From G965230065 sp965230065 (GTDB lineage Bacteria; Bacteroidota; Bacteroidia; Cytophagales; Cyclobacteriaceae): a DNA stretch of 64,000 nucleotides. The translations under genes and the position numbers were made by a program. Position 1 is the stretch's first letter; every line of letters starts with the position of its first letter. Where the stretch lies: contig OZ245942.1 of assembly GCA_965230065.1 (NCBI GenBank), forward strand, positions 7,750,001 through 7,814,000. The letters run 5' to 3'. This document shows, piece after piece, positions 56,033 to 64,000 of the stretch. A model generated the notes under the pieces. That model saw only the letters and a program-made list of their open reading frames with translations. It was not told the origin of the DNA and did not search any database.

Positions 56033-57040
56033 TTACTCCACAATTTCGTTGTAATCTCCCGTACTTAAACTGGATGATTTTAGTTTAAGCGTAACAAAAT
56101 TTCCGATCATTGAGTTTTGCAAATTGGCATTTTCAATGGTTGTATTGCTCTGAATAATAGTGTTTCTTATACAAGAGTTTCGGATGATGGTATTATCTCC
56201 CACAGAAACATGCGGACCAATTACCGAATTACAAAGCTTTACATTTTCGCCAATGTACACAGGCTCGATGATAACGGTATTATCCTTTTTTGCCGTGGTT
56301 GCTTGCAGGTCTTCCCCTTTCAAATACTCTAAATACCGCTGATTGGTGAGTACCGTTGCATTTTTGTTACCGCAATCCAGCCACTCAATTACCTGGCCGG
56401 GCACCAAACGCACGCCCTTGTTTTTCATATTGGTAAGCGCGTTGGTAATCTGGTACTCACCATCGTTTTTGATATTATTATCTACCAAAAACTGCAATTC
56501 ATTTTTCAGTTTTCCAGCATCCTGAAAATAATAAATACCGATAATGGCCAGGTCAGAGATAAAAGAGGTGGGTTTTTCCACAAAATCGGTAATGACGCCT
56601 TCTTCATCCAGTTTTACTACCCCAAAGGCAGCAGGGTCTTTTACTTTTTGTACCCAAATGATACCATCTTTCTCTACATCAAGGGTAAAATCAGCCCTGA
56701 ACAGCGTATCGGCAAAGGCTACGATTACTTTCCCATCCAGCATATCCCCGGCACACAACACAGCATGGCCTGTTCCTAGGGCTTCATCCTGATAAAAAAT
56801 ACGTCCTTTTGCACCCACCGAAGCTGCAATTTTTTTCAGGCTTTCTTCTACATGCTCGCCAAAACTCCGGCCAATTACAAAACCAATCTCTTCCACAGGC
56901 TCTTCCAGTACCTTGGCTATATCTTCAACCAAACGGTGTACAATGGGCTTGCCGGCAATGGGTATCAATGGTTTGGGTACGGTAAGGGTGTGGGGGCGCA
57001 TCCGCTTGCCCATGCCTGCCATGGGGACAATTATTTTCAT
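56033..57040 (-). CDS. sugar-phosphate nucleotidyltransferase
   Basis: A 335-residue enzyme: the NTP-binding signature MAGMGKRMRPHTLTVPKPLI at residues 7-26, then LGTGHAVLCAGDML, AFADTLFRADF, WLDCGNKNATVLTNQRYLEY and a C-terminal left-handed beta-helix (hexapeptide-like turns VSVGDNTIIRNSCIRNTIIQ). It resembles RmlA and GlmU-type enzymes that make NDP-sugars from sugar-1-phosphates. The sugar cannot be told. Neighbours are the flippase and the TPR gene, so an envelope polysaccharide or LPS role is likely. Confidence 0.9.
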   Translation of the reverse strand: MKIIVPMAGMGKRMRPHTLTVPKPLIPIAGKPIVHRLVEDIAKVLEEPVEEIGFVIGRSFGEHVEESLKKIAASVGAKGRIFYQDEALGTGHAVLCAGDMLDGKVIVAFADTLFRADFTLDVEKDGIIWVQKVKDPAAFGVVKLDEEGVITDFVEKPTSFISDLAIIGIYYFQDAGKLKNELQFLVDNNIKNDGEYQITNALTNMKNKGVRLVPGQVIEWLDCGNKNATVLTNQRYLEYLKGEDLQATTAKKDNTVIIEPVYIGENVKLCNSVIGPHVSVGDNTIIRNSCIRNTIIQSNTTIENANLQNSMIGNFVTLKLKSSSLSTGDYNEIVE

Positions 57041-57090
57041 GTTATCTTAGGTTAAAAAAGTAAAAAATAATTTTATTTTACACACAGACC

Positions 57091-57108
57091 GTGCCACTTC
57101 TATGGCAC
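57091..57108. other. small hairpin between flippase and nucleotidyltransferase genes
   Basis: GTGCCA-CTTCTA-TGGCAC. It lies 16 bp after the flippase stop (57125). No T-run follows on the minus strand, so its action as a terminator is doubtful. Confidence 0.5.
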
Positions 57109-57124
57109 TAAAAAAGCCTGTATT

Positions 57125-58642
57125 TTATTTCGTTTTCCTTATTTTTGAAAAAGAAGAAAGCTCTTTCCGTTCCAGGAACGCAACCATGCCCAGGTAAACC
57201 AATATTACTGCAATGTGGAAAGAAGTAGCCAGTATTTGGTTATTAATATTTACTTCCAGCACTGCATACGTAATGAGCATGGTGCCGCAAATATAACCCA
57301 AATCCTGAATGGTACGGTATGGAATATAAAAGTAACGCTGCCCGATAAAATAACAAATTACCGACATGCTGAAATAACAGCCAAAGGTTGCCAATGCGCT
57401 ACCGGTATAGCCGAGCACGGGAATGAGCACCAGGTTTAATATTACGGTTATAATTGCACCTATCACTGTGATGATAGTAGCATAATGTGTTTTGTCTGAC
57501 AGTTTGAACCAGATAGACAAATTGAAATAAACCCCCAAAAAGAGATAAGCCAACAACAATATGGGTACGATATCCAAGCCTTCCCTGTAAGATGCCCTTC
57601 GTAAAAATATCGTTCCTAAGATATCGAGATTGACACTCACTGCCAGCAAAATAACACAGCAGACAATCACAAACCAATGCATCACTTTGGCAAAAAGCTG
57701 AGGTGAGTTTTTATCTTCACTGCTGCTGAAAAAGAAAGGCTCGGCTGCATACTTAAAAGCCTGAATGGAAAGGTTCATAAATATAGCCAGTTTGTAACAG
57801 GCCCCAAATATCCCCAATGCCTGCAAGCTTGTTTTACCAGGATAAAAACCTTCGGGCAACCAATATTTTAGCAACACCCTGGATAGCATTTCGTTGGTAA
57901 CTCCGGCCAGGCCCATGAACAGTAAAGGATAGGCATACACCAACATGGATCGCAAAAGAGATTTATCCAGTGAAAAGGTAAAACTCCGGTTGAGCCACCA
58001 AAAGATAGGAATGAGCGCCGCATTGGCAATCAGGTTGGATAAAATCACATAATCCACGCCCCAATCCGGATTGTAAAACCACTCAACCCAGGGTTTCAAA
58101 CCTGGCATAAAATTACCTTGGAATACCTGCGCACAGAAGACGATGAAGAAAACATTCAGGAAAATATTCAAACTAATGTTGAATATTTTAGTAAAGGCGA
58201 ATGTCCAGGCCTTCTTTTCCAACCGCAATTTGGCATACGGGATAGCTACAATGGCGTCAATACCTAAAATAAGGCCCAGCCACCTAATCAGATGGGCTTT
58301 ATCAGGATACTCAATCAGCCCGGCAATTTGGGGGGATAAAAAATATAATACCCCCGAAAAGAGCAGACTGCTGAGGATAATCAGCGATTGGGCGTTGTAA
58401 TATACTTTATCTTCGGAAAAACCCGGTTTGGTGGCAAAGCGAAAAAAAGCAGTTTCGAGGCCGTAGGTAAACACTACCATAAAAAAAGCCACATATCCGT
58501 AAAGTTCGGTAATGACCCCGTACGTTCCGGTCGCAAACACACTTGTGTATAGCGGAACCAGAAAGTAATTGAGCATACGGCCAATGATGCTGCTAAGGCC
58601 ATACACCGCCGTATCACTTACTAGTTGTTTAAGTCGGCTCAT
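57125..58642 (-). CDS. polysaccharide/oligosaccharide flippase (Wzx-like, MOP family)
   Basis: A 505-residue integral membrane protein with about 14 predicted helices. N-terminal features are KQLVSDTAVYGLSSIIGRML and NYFLVPLYTSVFATGTYGVI, typical of the PST/Wzx branch. It exports lipid-linked sugars or similar precursors across the inner membrane. It is 22 bp after the enoyl-CoA hydratase stop and ahead of the nucleotidyltransferase. In many Bacteroidota a dUTPase gene lies between these two genes; none is found here. Confidence 0.9.
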   Translation of the reverse strand: MSRLKQLVSDTAVYGLSSIIGRMLNYFLVPLYTSVFATGTYGVITELYGYVAFFMVVFTYGLETAFFRFATKPGFSEDKVYYNAQSLIILSSLLFSGVLYFLSPQIAGLIEYPDKAHLIRWLGLILGIDAIVAIPYAKLRLEKKAWTFAFTKIFNISLNIFLNVFFIVFCAQVFQGNFMPGLKPWVEWFYNPDWGVDYVILSNLIANAALIPIFWWLNRSFTFSLDKSLLRSMLVYAYPLLFMGLAGVTNEMLSRVLLKYWLPEGFYPGKTSLQALGIFGACYKLAIFMNLSIQAFKYAAEPFFFSSSEDKNSPQLFAKVMHWFVIVCCVILLAVSVNLDILGTIFLRRASYREGLDIVPILLLAYLFLGVYFNLSIWFKLSDKTHYATIITVIGAIITVILNLVLIPVLGYTGSALATFGCYFSMSVICYFIGQRYFYIPYRTIQDLGYICGTMLITYAVLEVNINNQILATSFHIAVILVYLGMVAFLERKELSSFSKIRKTK

Positions 58643-58664
58643 CTACGCTCCTGTCTACCGCAGG

Positions 58665-59456
58665 TCATTCGCCCTTAAACTCGGGGTCCCTTTTCATCAG
58701 AAAGGCAGTGGTTCCTTCCACGAAATCTTTGGATTTGCAACAGGCACCAAAACTGTTGGCCTCGGTTTGGTAGCCATTTTCATCGTGGGCATAGTAGGCA
58801 TTCACAGAATCTATAATCATACCGATAGCGAGCGGGGCTTTCCCTACGATTTTTCGCAGTAGGTTCTGGGAATATGTCAAAAGTTCAGCTTTGTCTTTCA
58901 CCACATGGTTGACAAGGCCCAATTGTTTGGCTTCTTCGGCAGAGATCATCTCAGCGGTCATCATCATTTCCAGGGCTTTTCCTTTACCTACCAGTTGGGG
59001 CAGACGTTGCGTACCGCCAAAGCCTGGCAACAGGCCAAGTTTTACTTCGGGCAGGCCAAACTGTGCGTTTTCAGTAGCTATGCGCAAATGACAAGCCATG
59101 GCCAGTTCACACCCTCCGCCCAGGGCATAGCCGTTAATAGCAGCAATGATGGGCTTGTCGCAGGTTTCTATCATATCAAATATTTCCTGCCCCACTTCTG
59201 AAAATTTTCTTCCGTTCACCTCATTCAGTTCGGCAATTTCGTTGATGTCGGCCCCGGCAATAAAGGCTTTTTCACCGGCACCTGATATGATGACCCCTTT
59301 AATTTCTTCTTCATCATACACCTCTTGCATTACCGCCCTTATTTCTTCCAAGGTGGCTTTGTTCAGCACATTCATTTTATCCTCCCGGTTGATAGTGATG
59401 AATAAAATTCCGTCTTCTAGTGCTGAGGTGATGTATTTATATTTTGTCAATTCCAT
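58665..59456 (-). CDS. enoyl-CoA hydratase/isomerase family protein
   Basis: A 263-residue crotonase-fold protein: oxyanion-hole motif AGADINEIAELNEVN, then AAINGYALGGGCELAMACHL, PEVKLGLLPGFGGTQRLPQL with the catalytic Glu pair region, and AEEAKQLGLVNHV. It hydrates trans-2-enoyl-CoA in beta-oxidation or a related pathway. The size is normal (about 260). 22 bp separate it from the flippase gene. Confidence 0.93.
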   Translation of the reverse strand: MELTKYKYITSALEDGILFITINREDKMNVLNKATLEEIRAVMQEVYDEEEIKGVIISGAGEKAFIAGADINEIAELNEVNGRKFSEVGQEIFDMIETCDKPIIAAINGYALGGGCELAMACHLRIATENAQFGLPEVKLGLLPGFGGTQRLPQLVGKGKALEMMMTAEMISAEEAKQLGLVNHVVKDKAELLTYSQNLLRKIVGKAPLAIGMIIDSVNAYYAHDENGYQTEANSFGACCKSKDFVEGTTAFLMKRDPEFKGE

Positions 59457-59551
59457 ATGACGCTATTTTTTTTCCAAATATAACTTGTGCTGTATGAAAC
59501 ACAAAAATAAGAAAGCATGTGAATACCTTATTGCTGCTAAGGGAACAGGCA

Positions 59552-60043
59552 TTAGTCCTCTTTTTTAGAAGCTGCACTTGGTTTTTCTTCCTTTTCTTTT
59601 TTCTCTTCCTTTTCTACTTTTTTATCTTCTACCTTCGCATCTTCCTTTTTTTCAAGTACTTCCGGGGCTTGTTTCAGTAAAATATGGTACCAGCTTACCA
59701 GTTTTTTCATATCAGAAGGGTACACCCGCTCTGTGTCATAGTTGGGCAAAATATGCTGTAAAAATGCTTCCAGTTCGTCGGGCGGCGAAGTGCTTTCCAC
59801 GCCGGGGTCGTCACCGAATTCTTCCTTAATTTTATTGAATACCTCCTTGAGGGGCACAGACCCATCGGCATCGGTGGTGTAAATGGATACATCCTGAAGT
59901 ACGGATACACGAGCGTTGCCACTCACTACTAATTTTTTCTTTTGGGCATCCATTGATTCTACAATTACGCCCGAGCGTGTGGGTTTCAAAATTTTATACA
60001 ATCCGCTTTTTCCGGATATGGATGCTATGTCTTTCAACTCCAT
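59552..60043 (-). CDS. DUF5606 protein
   Basis: A 163-residue protein. The N-terminal 120 residues are the DUF5606 domain (MELKDIASISGKSGLYKILK; VIVESMDAQKKKLVVSG; DEPG-like DDPGVES). The last 45 residues are a highly charged Lys/Glu tail (KKEDAKVEDKKVEKEEKK). The family is found only in Bacteroidota with no known function. Probably cytoplasmic. Confidence 0.88.
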   Translation of the reverse strand: MELKDIASISGKSGLYKILKPTRSGVIVESMDAQKKKLVVSGNARVSVLQDVSIYTTDADGSVPLKEVFNKIKEEFGDDPGVESTSPPDELEAFLQHILPNYDTERVYPSDMKKLVSWYHILLKQAPEVLEKKEDAKVEDKKVEKEEKKEKEEKPSAASKKED

Positions 60044-60049
60044 GATTAT

Positions 60050-60140
60050 GTTTTTAGTTTTTTGTTTAATGTTTTTAGTTTTTTAGACAGAAGACCGGAG
60101 ACCGAAGTCCGAAGAGTTCAAACACTCCGGTCTTCGGTCT
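60050..60140. repeat. word repeats and hairpin between DUF5606 gene and engB
   Basis: First, ATGTTTTTAGTTTTTTG twice in tandem (60050-60085). Second, GAAGACCGGAGACCGAAGTC and, 25 bp on, ACTCCGGTCTTCGGTCT, which pair over AGACCGAAG (60099-60107 with 60132-60140) and more loosely beyond. The hairpin touches the engB stop codon. Words match 19150-19175 and 36120-36173. Confidence 0.75.
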
Positions 60141-60740
60141 TTAGACTAACCGCTCATTCACCTCCTGAATATAACCCAAAATTTCTTCCCGTCCGGTTTT
60201 ATCTATAGCCGAACTGAGGAAGATGGGAGGAAGTTCTGCCCAGGTTTCTTTCATTTTTTTCTTAAAAACGGCCATGTTTTTTTGTGTTTTACTGGCCGAT
60301 TGCTTGTCTGCCTTTGTGAATATCAATGCAAAAGGTATTTGGTTAATGCCTACCCATTCTATAAACTCAATGTCAATTTTCTGGGGAGGCAAGCGCGAAT
60401 CTATGAGGACGAACAGACAAACCAATGGCCTTCGGTGTAATAAATAATTGGTAATCATCTTTCCCCAATCGGCTTTTTTTGCTTTGCTCACCTTGGCCCA
60501 GCCATAACCGGGTAAGTCTACCAAATGCCAGTGGTCGTTTATCAGATAATGATTGATCAGCTGGGTTTTGCCCGGCGTGGCAGAAATACGGGCCAATTTC
60601 TTTTTATTGGTCAACATATTAATCAGCGAAGATTTGCCTACATTAGAACGCCCAATGAAGGCATATTCATGCAGTCCGGTATCCGGACATTTTTTGTGAT
60701 CGGTATTGCTGATTATAAACTTTGCACTTTTAATTTGCAT
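60141..60740 (-). CDS. engB: ribosome biogenesis GTPase EngB/YihA
   Basis: A 199-residue GTPase from ATG 60740 (MQIKSAKFIISNT); a longer frame to 60779 adds unrelated residues. G1 GRSNVGKSSLI, G2 TPGKTQ, G3 DLPGYGWAK, G4 TKAD and G5 SSA are all present. It acts in late assembly of the large ribosomal subunit. TAATTTTG (complement of 60747-60754) could be a -7 element only 6 nt upstream of the start, which would make a leaderless mRNA. It diverges from the membrane-protein gene at 60785. Confidence 0.95.
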   Translation of the reverse strand: MQIKSAKFIISNTDHKKCPDTGLHEYAFIGRSNVGKSSLINMLTNKKKLARISATPGKTQLINHYLINDHWHLVDLPGYGWAKVSKAKKADWGKMITNYLLHRRPLVCLFVLIDSRLPPQKIDIEFIEWVGINQIPFALIFTKADKQSASKTQKNMAVFKKKMKETWAELPPIFLSSAIDKTGREEILGYIQEVNERLV

Positions 60741-60784
60741 AGGCTGCAAAATTAAGCTTTGTTGCCAAAACATTCGCACAAATT

Positions 60785-61297
60785 ATGAGTAAACAAAAAA
60801 ACTTCTTACAAAACCCCCAACAATATTTTAATACGCTTAACCTCATTTACTATTTTATGGTAGCCGGACCAATGGCTTTATTTACCTTCTTTTATTTACG
60901 GTTCGCCCAACAGGATATTATCAAAAATGCTTTTCCTGATGACCCGGACCCACTCATCATATATGTAATTCCTTTAGGCACTATTGCCCTTGTAGTGCTC
61001 GCCTATACGCTGCACCGACGACTGATGGCGCAACTTGACTTGTCTCTTCCACTCCTTGAAAAACTTCGTTTTTTTGCCAAAAAAGTAATTGTAAAATATG
61101 CTTTCCTAGAAATGGCTAGTTTTGTGATTGTAGCAGGATTTGCCCTGAGCCAGCAAAAATTTTATATCGTTTTGTATGTTATTACCCTGGTAGTATTTTC
61201 GCTGCACCGTCCTACCCAACGCCGGGTAAGCAGGGAGCTAAAACTCAACGAAGAAGAAAAAGAAAAGCTTTGGCGTGAGCAGGATTTTGACGCGTAA
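60785..61297 (+). CDS. hypothetical membrane protein
   Basis: A 170-residue protein with four predicted transmembrane helices (about 20-40, 58-78, 105-122, 125-140) and a charged C-terminal tail (RELKLNEEEKEKLWREQD). The conserved-looking N-terminus is LNLIYYFMVAGPMALFTF. I do not recognise a named family. It diverges from engB and is 6 bp ahead of the SprT-like gene, so both likely share a transcript. Confidence 0.72.
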   Translation: MSKQKNFLQNPQQYFNTLNLIYYFMVAGPMALFTFFYLRFAQQDIIKNAFPDDPDPLIIYVIPLGTIALVVLAYTLHRRLMAQLDLSLPLLEKLRFFAKKVIVKYAFLEMASFVIVAGFALSQQKFYIVLYVITLVVFSLHRPTQRRVSRELKLNEEEKEKLWREQDFDA

Positions 61298-61303
61298 ATA
61301 CTA

Positions 61304-61948
61304 ATGAAGAACCAACCCATGACAAAAAAGCTTTCGGCTTCCGGTAAAATGCACATCCTGCTTGAAAGAACGGTTCCTAAAAGTGCATTAAGTTACTGTC
61401 ATGATATTTGGCAAAAGTTTCCTTTTCATTTCAAAATCACCAGAGACAGGCGCACCAAACTGGGGGATTACCGGTATCATCATATCAAAAAATCGCACAC
61501 CATCACCATCAACCGGGGGCTGAACCCCTATGCTTTCCTGATTACGTTCATCCATGAAGTAGCGCACCTCATCACCATGGAAGAATATGGCAGAAAGGTA
61601 AAACCCCACGGAAAAGAATGGAAGCAAACGTATGCTGCATTGTTAAAGCCTCTTTTAAATGATGGCATTTTCCCGAAAGATATTTTAACATCACTCATCC
61701 AACACACCCGCCAGCCCAAAGCTTCTTCCTGTGCTGACCCGGCTTTGTACCAGGTTTTGAAAAAGTATGATGAAAATGGGGAGCATCCCGGTGTTTTTTT
61801 AAAAGAAATTGCCATAGGCGCAAAGTTTCTGTACCGGAAGAAGGTATACCAAAAAGTGGAAACTAAAAGGACCCGGGCTTTGTGTAAGGAAGTAACCACT
61901 GGCAAAAGATGGTTGATGCCTTTGGTTATGGAGGTTGAGAATATGTAA
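61304..61948 (+). CDS. SprT-like zinc metallopeptidase-like protein
   Basis: A 214-residue protein. The SprT-like active-site motif FIHEVAHLITMEEYG (HExxH) is at about residues 80-95, followed by KPHGKEWK with the third His. A zinc-ribbon region is weak. The N-terminal part (FHFKITRDRRTKLGDYRYHH) fits SprT domains. Relatives (SprT, Spartan) act on DNA-protein crosslinks in eukaryotes; the bacterial role is unclear. It is in the same direction as, and 6 bp behind, the membrane-protein gene. Confidence 0.88.
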   Translation: MKNQPMTKKLSASGKMHILLERTVPKSALSYCHDIWQKFPFHFKITRDRRTKLGDYRYHHIKKSHTITINRGLNPYAFLITFIHEVAHLITMEEYGRKVKPHGKEWKQTYAALLKPLLNDGIFPKDILTSLIQHTRQPKASSCADPALYQVLKKYDENGEHPGVFLKEIAIGAKFLYRKKVYQKVETKRTRALCKEVTTGKRWLMPLVMEVENM

Positions 61949-61989
61949 GCCGAATCGGATGACCGACGCCATTACAATTTTAGCCGTAC

Positions 61990-62565
61990 TCACTCTGGCA
62001 AAGCCAACCGCCGTACAATATACTTATTCACCAACTCACAAAACTGTTTGGGCGTGAGCGTACGCCAATTTGAAATTTCAAGGCTGCCTCCAAAATTAAC
62101 GTAGGTATCTATATAATACTTTTGCCATTCGGCATGGATAAAATCCCGGAAATTGACCGCGGCAATCCACCCGTCTTCCACATCTTCAAACCACTCTTCA
62201 TAATAGCAATCATCTGAGCCATGAAAGTTGAACACATTTTCGCCAATCAGGATAAATTTGTTGATGCCATAGGTTGTGAGGTGATCGATGACATTGCGTT
62301 TCAAATGCATGATATCGTTGCTGATGGCATCGTTCCACTCCCCGATAAATTCTATCACGGCATAACCACGCTCGTAATCGGCAAAAAGGATTTTGATGTA
62401 CAAAGTTTCTGAACCCATAAAATCCCAACCCGGAGCGATGTAATAATTATAGATGGCATCGGTGTAGAGGTCATAATTGTATTCTTTGCCAAAAAAAGGG
62501 GAATATTCGTCTTCGGCTGAATCGTAGTAGCGATCCCAGTTGAAATACGGCTCCAGGTTATGCAT
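61990..62565 (-). CDS. hypothetical protein
   Basis: A 191-residue acidic, aromatic-rich protein (MHNLEPYFNWDRYYDSAEDE; DCYYEEWFEDVEDGWIAAVN). No signal peptide or membrane helix is evident. The middle segment (ISNDIMHLKRNVIDHLTTYG) suggests an alpha/beta fold, possibly STAS-like, but I cannot support a family. It is 4 bp downstream of murQ on the same strand, so it shares a transcript. Confidence 0.72.
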   Translation of the reverse strand: MHNLEPYFNWDRYYDSAEDEYSPFFGKEYNYDLYTDAIYNYYIAPGWDFMGSETLYIKILFADYERGYAVIEFIGEWNDAISNDIMHLKRNVIDHLTTYGINKFILIGENVFNFHGSDDCYYEEWFEDVEDGWIAAVNFRDFIHAEWQKYYIDTYVNFGGSLEISNWRTLTPKQFCELVNKYIVRRLALPE

Positions 62566-62569
62566 AATC

Positions 62570-63376
62570 TCATTCTTTGTTCATGGCTGCAATGGCATTT
62601 CTTACCGATCCATGCTCTTTCAATAATTTTTCTGCTTTTTCCTTATCAATTTGTAAGGCTTCCATTACCATTAAAGTTCCCCGGTTTACGAGTTTGTTAT
62701 TGCTCAGTTGCATATCCACCATGCGGTTGCCTTTTACCCGGCCCAGTTGGATCATTACTGAGGTGGAAATCATGTTCAATACCAGCTTTTGGGCCGTTCC
62801 TGCTTTCATGCGTGTGCTGCCCGTTACAAACTCGGGGCCTGTTACCACTTCAATGGGAAATTCGGCTGCCTCGGCCAGTTTGGTATCAGGATTACAGGTG
62901 ATACAGCCCGTAAGCAAACCCGCTTTCCGGGCATCTTCTACCCCTCCGATAACGTAGGGCGTTCGCCCGGAGGCTGCAATCCCCACCAGCGCATCGTTGG
63001 CATTTACATCATACGCCTGCAAATCTTTCCAAGCCTGGGAAGGGTCATCTTCAGCAAACTCAACGGCTTTGCGGATGGCATTGTCACCTCCAGCCATTAC
63101 GGCTATTACCCACTCGTGGGGCACGCCATACGTGGGCGGACATTCTGAGGCATCTACAATACCGAGCCTTCCGCTGGTGCCTGCGCCTACGTAAAACAAC
63201 CTTCCGCCTTTTTTCATCCGCTCCACAATGCCTTGCACCAGGTTTTCTATCTGCGGAATGGATTTTTTTACGGTTTCCGGCACCGTATGGTCCTCTTTAT
63301 TGATACCTTCCAGCAATTCCCGCACGGGCATTTGCTCCAGATGGTCGTAATGCGAAGGTGATTCTGTCGTACTCAT
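62570..63376 (-). CDS. murQ: N-acetylmuramic acid 6-phosphate etherase
   Basis: A 268-residue enzyme: SIS-domain signature GRLFYVGAGTSGRLGIVDAS, the family motif ECPPTYG, VAGGDNAIRKAVEFAEDD-like GGDNAIRKAVEFAEDDPSQA, GIAASGRTPYVIGG and TGSTRMKAGTAQKLVLNM. It cleaves the lactyl ether of MurNAc-6-P in peptidoglycan recycling. The upstream sugar kinase (12 bp away) probably makes the substrate. Confidence 0.95.
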   Translation of the reverse strand: MSTTESPSHYDHLEQMPVRELLEGINKEDHTVPETVKKSIPQIENLVQGIVERMKKGGRLFYVGAGTSGRLGIVDASECPPTYGVPHEWVIAVMAGGDNAIRKAVEFAEDDPSQAWKDLQAYDVNANDALVGIAASGRTPYVIGGVEDARKAGLLTGCITCNPDTKLAEAAEFPIEVVTGPEFVTGSTRMKAGTAQKLVLNMISTSVMIQLGRVKGNRMVDMQLSNNKLVNRGTLMVMEALQIDKEKAEKLLKEHGSVRNAIAAMNKE

Positions 63377-63388
63377 ATTATTTTTCTA

Positions 63389-64000
63389 TTATATGCTCTC
63401 CTGATGGTACAAAGTTAATCCGGCGATGGGGGCTTCCACAATGTTTTTCACAAAAAGTCCCTTATCGTTGGCCACTTGCCTTAATACATTGCTATAATAG
63501 AACGCAATGGAGCCGGTAAAATGCACTTTATACTGCTGATAGTTTTCGTACTTGCACACATTTTTTTCAAAAAAATCTTCAAAGCTTTTATACACCATCT
63601 CAAAAATATAAGGATGCTTCAGGTGATGAAAAGCAAAGCGGGAAAAGCTGGCAATGTACCGACTGGGCGAAGGTTTTCGGTATACATTTTCCAACACCGT
63701 TGATAAATCAACGTCAAATCGTTTGGCAAACTTTTCAGATAAATCTGTGGGCATATCCCGCTTTAGAAAAGTGTTAATTAGTTGCTTCCCCATGTACGAC
63801 CCACTGCCTTCATCACCCAGCACATAGCCCAGCGGAGAAATATTATCTGTAATTTTTTCCCCATCGTACAAACAGGAATTGGAGCCTGTACCCAGAATAC
63901 AGGCAATGCCCGATTCTTTATTACACAAGGCCCGGGCAGCTGCCAGCAGGTCGTGGGTAACGGCAGTTTCAGTTTCAGGAAACACGTTTTTTAAGGCAGC
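63389..64000 (-). CDS. BadF/BadG-type N-acetylglucosamine/MurNAc kinase (N-terminus cut by window)
   Basis: The frame is open to the window edge (AALKNVFPETETAV...), so only the C-terminal 203 codons are visible. Motifs: HDLLAAARALCNKESGIACI, LGTGSNSCLYDG (phosphate-2 loop) and GDEGSGSYMGKQLINTFL (adenosine region), which are those of the BcrAD/BadFG ATPase family that includes NagK and eukaryotic GlcNAc kinase. It is placed 12 bp ahead of murQ, which points to amino-sugar phosphorylation in cell-wall recycling. Confidence 0.9.
   Translation of the reverse strand, partial: AALKNVFPETETAVTHDLLAAARALCNKESGIACILGTGSNSCLYDGEKITDNISPLGYVLGDEGSGSYMGKQLINTFLKRDMPTDLSEKFAKRFDVDLSTVLENVYRKPSPSRYIASFSRFAFHHLKHPYIFEMVYKSFEDFFEKNVCKYENYQQYKVHFTGSIAFYYSNVLRQVANDKGLFVKNIVEAPIAGLTLYHQESI

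Overview
The window looks like chromosomal DNA of a Bacteroidota bacterium, most likely a Cytophagales member. Support comes from a SusC/RagA receptor, protein families largely confined to this phylum (DUF4837, DUF4292, DUF5606, HYC_CC_PP, DUF3347), a Bacteroidota-type promoter (TTG-N20-TAnnTTTG) ahead of the rRNA operon, and weak Shine-Dalgarno signals. The genus cannot be named from the sequence alone.

Layout. 1-12.4 kb: SusC receptor (cut by the window edge), YyaL-type thioredoxin-fold protein, a large FG-GAP/ASPIC surface protein, a hybrid-type histidine kinase with a coupled response regulator, and a GH78 alpha-L-rhamnosidase lipoprotein. 12.7-26.3 kb: a metal (copper-type) resistance island, with an HMA-AraC regulator, a CopA P-type ATPase, a Cys-rich HYC_CC_PP protein, a CusA/CusC/CusB efflux system, an ArsP-like permease and a DUF3347 lipoprotein. 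26.4-29.6 kb: a small membrane-protein/NmrA operon with an AraC regulator. 29.7-35.8 kb: an accessory stretch with an IS3-family element, a nucleoside hydrolase, two cassette-like genes (one with a TIR/deoxyribosyltransferase-like domain), a 42-bp tandem array and an orphan gene. 36.2-41.4 kb: GNAT and SDR genes diverging from a kynurenine operon (kynU, FAD reductase, kmo). 41.4-47.3 kb: a complete rRNA operon on the minus strand (16S, tRNA-Ile, tRNA-Ala, 23S, a broken 5S copy, 5S). 47.3-60.7 kb: conserved cell-envelope and housekeeping genes (DUF4837, LysM transglycosylase, GatA, TatA, EnvC-like M23 protein, DUF4292, TPR, nucleotidyltransferase, flippase, enoyl-CoA hydratase, DUF5606, EngB). 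60.8-64 kb: a membrane protein, an SprT-like protein, a hypothetical protein, MurQ and the start-truncated sugar kinase that pairs with it.

The most unusual signal is in the cus region. A complete S23/IVP-type four-helix-bundle gene (20743-21111) and a 41-codon fragment of a second one (22547-22672) each sit directly at the 5' end of an efflux gene (cusC and cusB). Each is bracketed by short word-like repeats that recur in quasi-tandem and inverted form (GAAGTTGGA words for the first, CATCAGCACATC words for the second). These repeats are read in frame into the N-terminus of CusC, the N-terminus of CusB and an internal insertion in CusA. The same kind of word-repeat hairpin, with other words, recurs at about eight further places in the window, including the rRNA spacers, the kynU leader and the engB 3' end. 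This suggests a spreading or copying process tied to four-helix-bundle proteins, which I cannot match to a described system.
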